Assembly: GCF_023630175.1 (NCBI RefSeq)
Contig: NZ_JALLIN010000060.1
Span: forward strand, 1-38,726
DNA: 38,726 nucleotides
Direction: 5' to 3'
Source: Streptomyces cellostaticus
GTDB lineage: Bacteria > Actinomycetota > Actinomycetes > Streptomycetales > Streptomycetaceae
Both the position numbers and the translations under genes were made by a program. Below are positions 26,380-34,148 of this stretch, in pieces. The notes beneath the pieces were generated by a model. It saw only the letters and a list, made by a program, of their open reading frames with translations, did no database searches and was not told where the DNA came from. How positions within the stretch are numbered: position 1 is the first letter of the stretch; each line of letters opens with the position of its first letter.

Positions 26380-26676
26380 TCACTCCGCGTCCGGGCCGTG
26401 GACCTCGACCTTGTCCAGAACCCGGCGCACATGGATGCACTCACCGGGACACTCCTTCGCCGAGTCGACCACATCCGCGAGCAGCGGCAGCGGCACCGGC
26501 GCCGTGGCGCCCTCGGCCTGCAGCAGCTCGTCGTCCGCGCCCTTCACATAGGCCAGCCCGTCGATGTCCAGCTCGAACACCTCGGGCGCGTACTGGGCGC
26601 AGATCCCGTCGCCGGTACACAGAGCCTGGTCGATCCAGACCTCCAGCGCCTCGCCGTCCGGGGCCTCCTGCTGCAC
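26380..26676 (-). CDS. Small ferredoxin with a CxxDxxC cluster motif
   Basis: This 98-residue electron carrier has one iron-sulfur cluster site: CTGDGIC (Cys, then Asp where a four-cysteine ferredoxin has the second Cys, then Cys) and CPGECI near the C-terminus. This C-x2-D-x2-C...C-P pattern is seen in [3Fe-4S] ferredoxins and in [4Fe-4S] ones with an Asp ligand; which applies cannot be read here. I chose the GTG at 26676 because AGGAG lies 8 bases upstream; a GTG two codons earlier is too close to it. Such ferredoxins often serve cytochrome P450s, but none is nearby. It diverges from arc, and both have a TAGGGT -10-like element. Confidence 0.9.
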   Translation of the reverse strand: MQQEAPDGEALEVWIDQALCTGDGICAQYAPEVFELDIDGLAYVKGADDELLQAEGATAPVPLPLLADVVDSAKECPGECIHVRRVLDKVEVHGPDAE

Positions 26677-26762
26677 GGTCACCTCTCCTGCCGTCGGATC
26701 GCCGGGCGGCCTCCCGGCCCGACGGCCAGCGAGGTCCGCACCAGCGGCTGTTGAACACCCCG

Positions 26763-26768
26763 ACCCTA
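26763..26768 (-). promoter_or_regulatory. -10 element of the ferredoxin gene
   Basis: TAGGGT reads on the minus strand at 26768-26763 in the context AGGTAGGGTC, identical to the arc promoter context. It would give a leader of ~80 bases. Confidence 0.45.
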
Positions 26769-27106
26769 CCTCCGCCCGCATACCCTCCCGATGGCACGGG
26801 TATCGGGTTTCCCTCGGCGCCCCCTCGGGTACGAGCGCCCGACCGGGAAAGGGAGCCCCGGAACCGGGCGAACACTTCCAGCCGCCCCGACGATGACCAC
26901 GACCGACCGGACCGTCGCTCTGCGTGATGACCGCACGCGGGCCCGGAACGTGCCCAGGAACCGGCCGACCGGCCCGGAACGGACAACTCCAGCCACACGC
27001 GCCGGGTATTGGCCGCCACCGACCAGGAACAACCGGCTTCCGAATCACGTTGAGTGGGTATCCCCTCCGTGCGAGAGGGAGCGCACCGGGTGACCGACGA
27101 CACACC
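26769..27106. other. Ferredoxin-arc intergenic region
   Basis: About 340 bases lie between the divergent promoters. Short open frames here have no ribosome binding site or family features, so I call no gene. No RNA family was recognised. Confidence 0.4.
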
Positions 27107-27158
27107 TTGACAGTCTTTGTGATCTAGGGGTTTCAATCGACACCCACCCAGGTAGGGT
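27107..27158 (+). promoter_or_regulatory. arc promoter region
   Basis: A perfect TTGACA lies at 27107-27112, but no good -10 follows at 16-19 bases. TAGGGT at 27153-27158, followed by CTGGAAG, is a good -10-like element ~39 bases before the start codon. The two may belong to different promoters. Confidence 0.45.
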
Positions 27159-27196
27159 CTGGAAGCGTCCAGCTCCCCTTGGAGGAGGTGAGGACC

Positions 27197-28963
27197 GTGG
27201 CAGCCCACGACGACGACATGAACCGCGGCATCCGCCCGGGACGAGGGTCCGACGACCCCGCCGGGCAGATCGCCTACCTTGAGCAGGAGATCGCCGTCCT
27301 GCGACGCAAGCTCGCCGACTCTCCGCGGCACACGAGGATTCTCGAGGAGAGGATCGTCGAGCTGCAGACCAACCTGGCCGGCGTCTCCGCCCAGAACGAG
27401 CGCCTGGCCAACACGCTCCGCGAAGCCCGCGACCAGATCGTGGCCCTCAAGGAAGAGGTCGACCGGCTCGCCCAGCCGCCCGCCGGCTTCGGCGTCTTCC
27501 TCCAGGCCAACGAGGACGGCACCGCGGACATCTTCACCGGTGGCCGCAAGCTCCGCGTGAACGTGAGCCCGAGCGTCGAACTCGACGACCTCAGGCGGGG
27601 CCAGGAGGTCATGCTCAACGAGGCGCTCAACGTGGTCGACGCCATGGAGTTCGAGAGCGTCGGCGACATCGTCACCCTCAAGGAGATCCTCGAGGACGGC
27701 GAGCGCGCCCTCGTCCTCGGGCACACCGACGAGGAACGAGTGGTACGGCTCGCCGAACCCCTCCTCGGCGTCACCATCCGCCCGGGCGACGCCCTCCTGC
27801 TCGAGTCCCGCTCCGGCTACGTCTACGAGGTCGTCCCCAAGAGTGAGGTCGAGGAACTCGTCCTCGAGGAAGTGCCCGACATCGGCTACGAGCAGATCGG
27901 CGGCCTCGGCAACCAGATCGAGGCGATCCGCGACGCGGTCGAGCTGCCCTACCTCTACCCCGACCTGTTCAAGGAGCACGAGCTGCGCCCGCCCAAGGGC
28001 GTCCTGCTCTACGGGCCGCCCGGATGCGGCAAGACGCTCATCGCCAAGGCCGTCGCCAACTCGCTCGCCAAGAAGGTGGCCGAGGTCACCGGACAGGCCG
28101 CCGGCAAGAGCTTCTTCCTCAACATCAAGGGCCCCGAGCTCCTCAACAAGTACGTCGGCGAGACCGAGCGGCAGATCCGCCTCGTCTTCCAGCGAGCCCG
28201 CGAGAAGGCCAGCGAGGGCACCCCCGTCATCGTCTTCTTCGACGAGATGGAATCCCTCTTCCGCACCCGCGGCTCCGGAGTCAGCTCCGACGTCGAGAAC
28301 ACCATCGTCCCGCAGCTCCTCGCCGAGATCGACGGCGTGGAAGGCCTGCAGAACGTGGTCGTCATCGGCGCCTCCAACCGCGAGGACATGATCGACCCGG
28401 CCATCCTGCGCCCCGGCCGTCTCGATGTGAAGATCAAGATCGAGCGGCCCGACGCCGAGGCGGCCAAGGACATCTTCGGCAAGTACCTCACCGAGCGCCT
28501 CCCGCTCCACTCGGACGACCTCGGCGAGCACGAGGGCGACAAGGTCACCACCGTCCAGAGCATGATCCAGACGGCGGTCGAGCACATGTACGCCGAATCC
28601 GAGGAGAACCGCTTCCTGGAAGTCACCTACGCCAACGGCGACAAGGAAGTCCTCTATTTCAAGGACTTCAATTCCGGCGCCATGATCGAGAACATCGTCG
28701 GCCGCGCCAAGAAAATGGCGATCAAGGACTTCCTGGACAAGAACCAGAAGGGCCTCCGCGTCTCCCACATCCTCCAGGCCTGTGTGGACGAGTTCAAGGA
28801 GAACGAGGACCTCCCGAACACCACCAACCCGGACGACTGGGCCCGCATCTCCGGAAAGAAGGGCGAACGGATCGTCTACATCCGCACCCTCATCACCGGA
28901 AAGCAGGGCGCCGACACCGGACGCTCCATCGACACGGTGGCGAACACCGGTCAGTACCTGTAG
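27197..28963 (+). CDS. arc: ARC/Mpa, proteasomal AAA+ ATPase
   Basis: ARC (Mpa in mycobacteria) is the hexameric unfoldase that recognises pupylated proteins and threads them into the 20S proteasome. The 588-residue protein has an N-terminal coiled coil (~residues 20-75, AYLEQEIAVLRRKLADSP), which binds Pup. Tandem OB-fold segments follow, then one AAA+ module with Walker A GPPGCGKT, Walker B VIVFFDEME, and the arginine-finger region RPGRLDVKI. The C-terminus ends GQYL, the motif that docks into the proteasome alpha ring. I chose the GTG at 27197 (MAAHDDDMNRGIRPG), with GGAGG upstream, over a start six codons earlier that lies inside the Shine-Dalgarno region. Confidence 0.97.
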   Translation: MAAHDDDMNRGIRPGRGSDDPAGQIAYLEQEIAVLRRKLADSPRHTRILEERIVELQTNLAGVSAQNERLANTLREARDQIVALKEEVDRLAQPPAGFGVFLQANEDGTADIFTGGRKLRVNVSPSVELDDLRRGQEVMLNEALNVVDAMEFESVGDIVTLKEILEDGERALVLGHTDEERVVRLAEPLLGVTIRPGDALLLESRSGYVYEVVPKSEVEELVLEEVPDIGYEQIGGLGNQIEAIRDAVELPYLYPDLFKEHELRPPKGVLLYGPPGCGKTLIAKAVANSLAKKVAEVTGQAAGKSFFLNIKGPELLNKYVGETERQIRLVFQRAREKASEGTPVIVFFDEMESLFRTRGSGVSSDVENTIVPQLLAEIDGVEGLQNVVVIGASNREDMIDPAILRPGRLDVKIKIERPDAEAAKDIFGKYLTERLPLHSDDLGEHEGDKVTTVQSMIQTAVEHMYAESEENRFLEVTYANGDKEVLYFKDFNSGAMIENIVGRAKKMAIKDFLDKNQKGLRVSHILQACVDEFKENEDLPNTTNPDDWARISGKKGERIVYIRTLITGKQGADTGRSIDTVANTGQYL

Positions 28964-28971
28964 ATCCAGGG

Positions 28972-29006
28972 CGGCTGCGGGTGCCCACCACGGGTACCCG
29001 CAGCCG
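28972..29006 (+). terminator. arc terminator
   Basis: A 15-bp stem with one G-U pair (28972-28986 with 28992-29006) and a 5-base loop is followed by CTTTTC at 29011-29016. It starts 8 bases after the arc stop, so dop probably needs its own promoter. Confidence 0.75.
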
Positions 29007-29075
29007 ACTGCTTTTCAGGCCACGACCGGAGCAGTCAATGACGCAAATGATCTCCCCACCAGCGCAAAGGCGTTC

Positions 29076-29081
29076 TAGGCT
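29076..29081 (+). promoter_or_regulatory. Probable dop -10 element
   Basis: TAGGCT lies after the arc terminator and 115 bases before the dop start. No clear -35 is present. Confidence 0.4.
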
Positions 29082-29195
29082 CGTTCCTGCCGCCGAGTCG
29101 CACAGCGCGGGGACGGGCACCGCACACGCACCGGAGCGCCGGCGGTACGCGAGCAGTACCCACGACCGAGGGTGCCGCCGGGCAAGGAGGGCCGC

Positions 29196-30707
29196 ATGAC
29201 CGTACGGCGAGTAATGGGCATCGAGACGGAGTACGGGATCTCCGTCCCCGGCCACCCCAACGCCAATGCCATGCTCACCTCATCCCAGATCGTCAACGCC
29301 TACGCCGCGGCGATGCACCGGGCCCGCCGGGCCCGCTGGGACTTCGAGGAGGAGAACCCGCTGCGGGACGCCCGGGGCTTCGACCTCGCCCGCGAGGCGG
29401 CCGACTCCAGTCAGCTCACCGACGAGGACATCGGCCTCGCCAACGTCATCCTCACCAACGGCGCGCGCCTCTACGTCGACCACGCCCACCCCGAGTACAG
29501 CGCCCCCGAGGTCACCAACCCCCGCGACGCCGTCCTCTGGGACAAGGCCGGCGAGCGCATCATGGCCGAGGCCGCCGAACGAGCCGCACAGCTCCCCGGT
29601 GCCCAGACCATCCACCTCTACAAGAACAACACCGACAACAAGGGCGCCTCCTACGGCACGCACGAGAACTACCTGATGAAGCGGGAGACCCCGTTCTCGG
29701 ACATCGTGCGCCACCTCACGCCCTTCTTCGTCTCCCGCCAGGTCTTCGCCGGAGCCGGACGCGTCGGCATCGGCCAGGACGGCCACGAACACGGCTTCCA
29801 GCTCAGCCAGCGCGCCGACTACTTCGAGGTCGAGGTCGGCCTGGAGACCACGCTGAAGCGGCCCATCATCAACACCCGCGACGAACCGCACGCCGACGCG
29901 GAGAAGTACCGCCGCCTGCACGTCATCATCGGCGACGCCAACCTCTCCGAGATCTCCACCTACCTCAAGCTGGGCACGACCTCCCTGGTCCTGTCCATGA
30001 TCGAGGACGGTTTCATCGCGGTCGACCTGGCCGTCGACCAGCCGGTACGCACCCTCCACCAGGTCTCCCACGACCCAGGGCTCAAGCGCCTGGTCACCCT
30101 GCGCAGCGGCCGCACGCTCACCGCGGTCCAGCTCCAGATGGAGTACTTCGAACTGTCCCGCAAGTACGTCGAGGAACGCTTCGGCGCCGACGCGGACGAC
30201 CAGACGATGGACGTCCTCTCCCGCTGGGAGGACACCCTCAACCGGCTCGAGAACGACCCGATGAGCCTCGCCGGCGAGCTCGACTGGGTCGCCAAGCGGG
30301 AACTCATGGAGGGCTACCGCCGCCGCGACGGCCTCGACTGGGACGCCGCCAAGCTGCACCTCCTCGACCTCCAGTACGCCGACGTACGCGCCGAGAAGGG
30401 CCTCTACAACCGCCTCGCGGCCCGCGGGCGCATGAAGCGGCTGCTGGACGAGGCGGAGGTCGACAAGGCGCGCACGGCGCCGCCGGAGGACACCCGCGCC
30501 TACTTCCGCGGCCGCTGCCTCGAGCAGTACGCCGACGACGTGGCCGCGGCGAGCTGGGACTCGGTCATCTTCGACCTGCCGGGCCGGGATTCGCTGCAGC
30601 GCGTTCCAACCCTCGAACCGCTTCGCGGAACGCGAAATCACGTCAAGGAGCTGCTGGACCGCTGCCGCACGGCGGAAGACCTGGTCAGGGTCCTGTCCGG
30701 CGGCTGA
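29196..30707 (+). CDS. dop: Dop, deamidase of Pup and depupylase
   Basis: Dop converts the C-terminal Gln of Pup to Glu so that PafA can ligate it, and also removes Pup from substrates. The 503-residue protein has the carboxylate-amine ligase fold related to glutamine synthetase. Visible parts are the N-terminal catalytic strand RVMGIETEYGISVPGHPNAN (in segments), the Dop-specific insert ENPLRDARGFDLAREAAD, GARLYVDHAHPEYSAPE, NNTDNKGASYGTHENYL and NTRDEPHADAEKYRRLHVI. The Dop loop and the GIETEYG opening separate it from PafA, which starts with a GLENEYG-type strand and lacks the loop. The ATG at 29196 has AAGGAGG upstream. It lies between arc and pup; pafA is not in this window. Confidence 0.95.
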   Translation: MTVRRVMGIETEYGISVPGHPNANAMLTSSQIVNAYAAAMHRARRARWDFEEENPLRDARGFDLAREAADSSQLTDEDIGLANVILTNGARLYVDHAHPEYSAPEVTNPRDAVLWDKAGERIMAEAAERAAQLPGAQTIHLYKNNTDNKGASYGTHENYLMKRETPFSDIVRHLTPFFVSRQVFAGAGRVGIGQDGHEHGFQLSQRADYFEVEVGLETTLKRPIINTRDEPHADAEKYRRLHVIIGDANLSEISTYLKLGTTSLVLSMIEDGFIAVDLAVDQPVRTLHQVSHDPGLKRLVTLRSGRTLTAVQLQMEYFELSRKYVEERFGADADDQTMDVLSRWEDTLNRLENDPMSLAGELDWVAKRELMEGYRRRDGLDWDAAKLHLLDLQYADVRAEKGLYNRLAARGRMKRLLDEAEVDKARTAPPEDTRAYFRGRCLEQYADDVAAASWDSVIFDLPGRDSLQRVPTLEPLRGTRNHVKELLDRCRTAEDLVRVLSGG

Positions 30708-30830
30708 CCGGGATCCGCGGGGTCCCCGGAACCGTCCGGGCGGGCGGGGTGGAAAGCCCGCCGTCCGGGAATCATCGAGATGGCCCCCGTACGTTGTCGA
30801 AACTGCGGGGCCGATGTCGGACCCGGCTTG

Positions 30831-30836
30831 TAGGGT
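30831..30836 (+). promoter_or_regulatory. pup -10 element
   Basis: TAGGGT followed by CTG, as at arc, lies 70 bases before the pup start. It would allow pup and downstream genes to be transcribed separately from dop. Confidence 0.5.
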
Positions 30837-30906
30837 CTGATCATCACCGATCGGCAGGAATGCCGACCCGTCGACCATGTCGGGCGAACAGAGCGGGGTG
30901 AGGGAT

Positions 30907-31125
30907 ATGGCAACCAAGGACACCGGCGGCGGCCAGCAGAAGGCCACGCGCTCCACCGAGGAGGTCGAGGAGCAGGCGCAGGACGCGCAGGGCTCCGAGG
31001 ACCTCAAGGAGCGGCACGAGAAGCTGAGCGACGACGTGGACTCCGTCCTGGACGAGATCGACGATGTCTTGGAGGAGAACGCGGAGGACTTCGTTCGCTC
31101 CTTCGTTCAGAAGGGTGGGCAGTAG
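30907..31125 (+). CDS. pup: Pup, prokaryotic ubiquitin-like protein
   Basis: Pup is the 72-residue protein tag that PafA attaches to lysines of proteins destined for the proteasome. It is intrinsically disordered. The conserved part is the C-terminal half: LKERHEKLSDDVDSVLDEID becomes helical on binding the ARC coiled coil, and it is followed by ENAEDFVRSFVQKGGQ. It ends GGQ, so it must be deamidated by Dop before ligation. The ATG at 30907 (MATKDTGGG) follows GAGGGG; an in-frame ATG ten codons upstream is less likely. It has its own promoter-like element and is 43 bases ahead of the endonuclease VII-like gene. Confidence 0.97.
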   Translation: MATKDTGGGQQKATRSTEEVEEQAQDAQGSEDLKERHEKLSDDVDSVLDEIDDVLEENAEDFVRSFVQKGGQ

Positions 31126-31168
31126 CCCAGTTTTCCCTTCTGTCCGAAGGTGGCGGGGGAGTCGAGGG

Positions 31169-31762
31169 TTGGAGAGCGAAGAAGGTGCGAAGCGCTGCTC
31201 GCGGTGCAGGCAGCACGAGCCGCGGGCGGCGTTCGCGCAGAACAAGGCGATGCGTGACGGGCTGCAGAGCTGCTGCGGGGAGTGCGCCGCCGCTTGTCAC
31301 CAGCAGCGTCGGATCGCCAAAGGCCGAAAGGTTCGTCCCAGGGTGGACGTGCCCGACGGTCACGAACTCCGCCGGACGTGCGGTGAGGCCGAACCGTGGA
31401 GCGAGTGGCATCGCAACGCGACCGCCCCGGACGGCCTCTCGACCCGGTGCGAGCTGTGTCGTGCGGCCGAGGGGCGAGCGAGCCAGCTGAAGCGGAACTA
31501 CGGCCTCACCGAGGCCGAGCGCGACGCGATGGTCGCCACTCAACGCGGGCTCTGTGTGATCTGCCTGGATGCTCCGGCCACACATGTGGATCACTGCCGC
31601 AAGACGGGTAGGGTCCGAGGCGTACTGTGCTTCAACTGCAATTCGGCCCTCGGCAAGTTGCGAGAAGATCCGGACGTCGGCCGTCGTGCTGTTGCCTACC
31701 TGGAAGGAAACTCGTGGAAGCCAATACTCGTGGCACCGGGCGTCTACCAGCTGCCTTCCTGA
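31169..31762 (+). CDS. Endonuclease VII-like HNH nuclease within the proteasome cluster
   Basis: This 197-residue protein has a C-terminal domain like T4 recombination endonuclease VII (a His-Me finger nuclease). It shows C129-V-I-C132, H139-V-D141-H142 as the candidate catalytic motif, and C154-F-N-C157 to complete a four-cysteine zinc site. The N-terminal half holds two related Cys-rich repeats, CSRC...CGEC (from residue 10) and a second with only TC...CELC, so the second has lost a Cys. The start is uncertain: the TTG at 31169 with GGGGGAG upstream fits best. It overlaps the prcB start by 49 bases. Its base composition is somewhat less GC-rich than that of its neighbours. Its role beside pup and prcBA is unknown. 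Confidence 0.82.
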   Translation: MESEEGAKRCSRCRQHEPRAAFAQNKAMRDGLQSCCGECAAACHQQRRIAKGRKVRPRVDVPDGHELRRTCGEAEPWSEWHRNATAPDGLSTRCELCRAAEGRASQLKRNYGLTEAERDAMVATQRGLCVICLDAPATHVDHCRKTGRVRGVLCFNCNSALGKLREDPDVGRRAVAYLEGNSWKPILVAPGVYQLPS

Positions 31763-32559
31763 CGCCAGGATCCTCCTCATTCATGGACTTCCTCTCCGAG
31801 CACCAGCCCGAGCTGCTGCCCGGCAAGCGGCAGCTCCCGCCCACCCAGGGTGTGATCGAGGCGCCGCACGGGACGACGATCGTCGCCGTCACGTTCCCCG
31901 GAGGCGTCGTGCTCGCGGGTGACCGCCGGGCCACGATGGGCAACGTGATCGCCCAGCGGGACATCGAGAAGGTGTTCCCGGCGGACGAGTACTCGGCCGT
32001 GGGCATCGCGGGCACCGCCGGTCTCGCCGTGGAGATGGTGAAGCTGTTCCAGCTCGAGCTGGAGCACTTCGAGAAGGTCGAGGGCGCGCAGCTCTCGCTG
32101 GAGGGCAAGGCGAACCGGCTGTCGACGATGATCCGGTCCAACCTCGGCATGGCGATGCAGGGGCTGGCCGTGGTGCCGCTGTTCGCCGGGTACGACCTGG
32201 ACCGGGAGCGGGGGCGGATCTTCTCGTACGACGTGACGGGCGGCCGTTCCGAGGAGCACAACTTCGCGGCGACGGGGTCGGGCTCGATCTTCGCGCGTGG
32301 TGCGATGAAGAAGCTGTTCCGTGAGGACCTGTCGGAGGAGCAGGCCACGACGCTGGTGGTGCAGGCTCTGTACGACGCGGCCGACGACGACTCGGCGACC
32401 GGTGGTCCCGATGTCGCCCGCCGGATCTATCCGATCATCACCGTGATCACCGATGACGGTTTCCGCCGGCTCACCGAGGAGGAGGCCTCGGAGCTGTCCC
32501 GTGCGGTGCTCCAGCGGCGGCTGGAGGAGCCGGACGGCCCGAGGGCCGCTCTGCTCTGA
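31714..32559 (+). CDS. prcB: 20S proteasome beta subunit
   Basis: PrcB forms the catalytic rings of the 20S proteasome. The 281-residue precursor has a 53-residue propeptide and is cleaved in GVIEAPHG/TTIVAVTF, exposing the nucleophile Thr54. Other active-site residues are visible in FPGGVVLAGDRRATMG (the Asp and Arg pair) and in the Lys region EKVFPADEYSAVGIAGTAG. The late GSGSIFARGAMKKL segment is typical. The GTG at 31714 follows AAGGAAA and gives MEANTRGTGRLPAAF, the conserved propeptide start. It begins inside the preceding endonuclease VII-like gene, implying translational coupling. prcA follows 62 bases later. Confidence 0.97.
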   Translation: MEANTRGTGRLPAAFLTPGSSSFMDFLSEHQPELLPGKRQLPPTQGVIEAPHGTTIVAVTFPGGVVLAGDRRATMGNVIAQRDIEKVFPADEYSAVGIAGTAGLAVEMVKLFQLELEHFEKVEGAQLSLEGKANRLSTMIRSNLGMAMQGLAVVPLFAGYDLDRERGRIFSYDVTGGRSEEHNFAATGSGSIFARGAMKKLFREDLSEEQATTLVVQALYDAADDDSATGGPDVARRIYPIITVITDDGFRRLTEEEASELSRAVLQRRLEEPDGPRAALL

Positions 32560-32621
32560 GCGTGGGCCCTGCTGTTTCTCGAGGTGATCCAGTGACCATG
32601 ACAGAAAGGGACGGATAACCG

Positions 32622-33365
32622 GTGTCGACGCCGTTCTATGTCTCCCCCCAGCAGGCGATGGCCGACCGGGCGGAGTACGCCCGCAAGGGCATCGCGCGTG
32701 GCCGCAGCCTGGTGGTCATGCAGTTCGCCGACGGCATCGTGTTCGTCGGCGAGAACCCGTCCCGTGCGCTGCACAAGTTCAGCGAGATCTACGACCGGAT
32801 CGGTTTCGCGGCCGCCGGCAAGTACAACGAGTACGAGAATCTGCGGATCGGCGGTGTGCGGTACGCGGATCTTCGCGGCTACACCTATGACCGCGACGAC
32901 GTGACGGCCCGCGGCCTGGCGAACGTGTACGCGCAGACGCTGGGCACGATCTTCTCCTCGGCGGCGGAGAAGCCGTACGAGGTGGAGCTGGTCGTGGCCG
33001 AGGTCGGGGCGACGCCCGACGGTGACCAGATCTACCGGCTGCCGCACGACGGTTCCATCGTGGACGAGCACGGCTCGGTGGCCGTGGGCGGCAACGCGGA
33101 GCAGATCAGCGGTTTCCTGGATCAGCGTCATCGTGACGGCATGTCGTTGGCCGAGGCGCTGAAGCTGGCCGTGCAGGCGCTGTCCCGCGACACCAACGGC
33201 AGTGAGCGGGAGATCCCAGCGGAGCGCCTGGAGGTCGCGGTGCTGGACCGTACGCGGCCGCAGCAGCGCAAGTTCAAGCGGATCGTGGGCCGTCAGCTGT
33301 CGCGTCTTCTGGAGGCGGACGGTGCCGCCACGGAGGCGGAGAGCTCCGCGGAGGAAGAGGAGTAG
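32622..33365 (+). CDS. prcA: 20S proteasome alpha subunit
   Basis: PrcA forms the outer heptameric rings that gate the proteasome and receive the ARC C-termini. The 247-residue protein begins MSTPFYVSPQQAMADRAEYA, where the N-terminal residues form the gate, followed by the conserved ARKGIARGRSLVVMQFADGI. It has no N-terminal Thr, as expected of an alpha subunit. GKYNEYENLRIGGVRYADLR and LDQRHRDGMSLAEAL are further family segments. The Glu-rich tail (SSAEEEE) is a common actinobacterial feature. The GTG at 32622 has AAAGGGA upstream at a rather long spacing. It is the last proteasome gene; a hairpin follows. Confidence 0.97.
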   Translation: MSTPFYVSPQQAMADRAEYARKGIARGRSLVVMQFADGIVFVGENPSRALHKFSEIYDRIGFAAAGKYNEYENLRIGGVRYADLRGYTYDRDDVTARGLANVYAQTLGTIFSSAAEKPYEVELVVAEVGATPDGDQIYRLPHDGSIVDEHGSVAVGGNAEQISGFLDQRHRDGMSLAEALKLAVQALSRDTNGSEREIPAERLEVAVLDRTRPQQRKFKRIVGRQLSRLLEADGAATEAESSAEEEE

Positions 33366-33402
33366 GTCCGTCCACGGCGGCTCGGCCGCCGTCCCACCCT
33401 GT

Positions 33403-33431
33403 CGCGCCCCGGCCGTTCCGGCCGGGGCGCG
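33403..33431 (+). terminator. Terminator of the proteasome operon
   Basis: A 13-bp perfect stem (33403-33415 with 33419-33431) has a 3-base loop and lies 38 bases after the prcA stop. Confidence 0.8.
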
Positions 33432-33590
33432 GTGCGTTCGGGGGCCGGCCGGGTGCTGTTCCGCGTGCGGCGCGGGCCGGGGGACCGGAACCTGGAGGGG
33501 TGGGCGGCGTCGGCCGCCGACCTGTGGGATGGCCCGCTGCGTCGGGGCACTCGGAGGGGCACGGCTGGACTGTGCGGAGGTGGAGGAGTC

Positions 33591-34139
33591 ATGGCGGAGC
33601 AGAGGTCGTCCTCGGTTCTCACCGCTCCGGTGCGGGGCGCGGCCTCGGTGCTGGGGCGGTTGCCCGGTGCCGGGATGGTGAGCAGGGTCGCGCAGGGCAC
33701 GCTGAACAGGGTCGGCGCGGTGTCCCCCAGGAGTCGGCGGCTGGCGGTGTACACGGGAGCGGGGGTGTTGGGGGTCGCCGGGGTGGTGGAGTGGCCGGTG
33801 GCGTTGACGGGCGCGGCGGTGGCGTGGCTGACCCAGGCGCGGCCCGGCGCCGGGGGGACGGGGCCGGGGGAGGCCGATGCGGGGCGGCGGCTGGGTGCGC
33901 CGGTGGAGGACGGTGAGCCGGTGGAGCGGGCGGACGTGGTGGACGAGCCGGTGCCTGCCGAGCCGGACGACGAGGCGTTGGCGTGGGCGGCGACGCATCG
34001 GACGGCGTCGGGCGGGGAGCGGCCGGGGCAGCGGCACGGTGGGCCGGGCGAGCACGGTGGGGCGGCCCCGCACGGTGGCCATGGGGCGCATGGTGGGCGT
34101 CTGGGGCCGACGGCGCGGCCGGGCCGCGCGACGCGCTGA
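33591..34139 (+). CDS. Small membrane protein with His/Gly-rich C-terminal tail
   Basis: I do not recognise a family for this 182-residue protein. The ATG at 33591 has GGAGG 7 bases upstream. Residues ~9-46 are amphipathic (VLTAPVRGAASVLGRLPGAG). Residues 51-80 form one or two hydrophobic helices (LAVYTGAGVLGVAGVVEWPV, then ALTGAAVAWL). After an acidic, Pro-rich linker, the tail carries five histidines (149, 155, 161, 164, 167) in four HGG repeats, a likely divalent-metal-binding tract. It ends 9 bases before a P-type ATPase gene, so the two are almost certainly co-transcribed. A role as metal-binding partner or chaperone of the ATPase is inference. Confidence 0.75.
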   Translation: MAEQRSSSVLTAPVRGAASVLGRLPGAGMVSRVAQGTLNRVGAVSPRSRRLAVYTGAGVLGVAGVVEWPVALTGAAVAWLTQARPGAGGTGPGEADAGRRLGAPVEDGEPVERADVVDEPVPAEPDDEALAWAATHRTASGGERPGQRHGGPGEHGGAAPHGGHGAHGGRLGPTARPGRATR

Positions 34140-34148
34140 GGGCGGTCG

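Noticed and set aside
26791..27127. Short plus-strand open frames before arc
   Set aside because: They have no ribosome binding site and biased composition, and they overlap the likely promoter region.
29196..30707. Identification as PafA (Pup ligase)
   Set aside because: The GIETEYG opening and the Dop-specific insert indicate Dop. PafA has a GLENEYG-type opening and lacks the insert.
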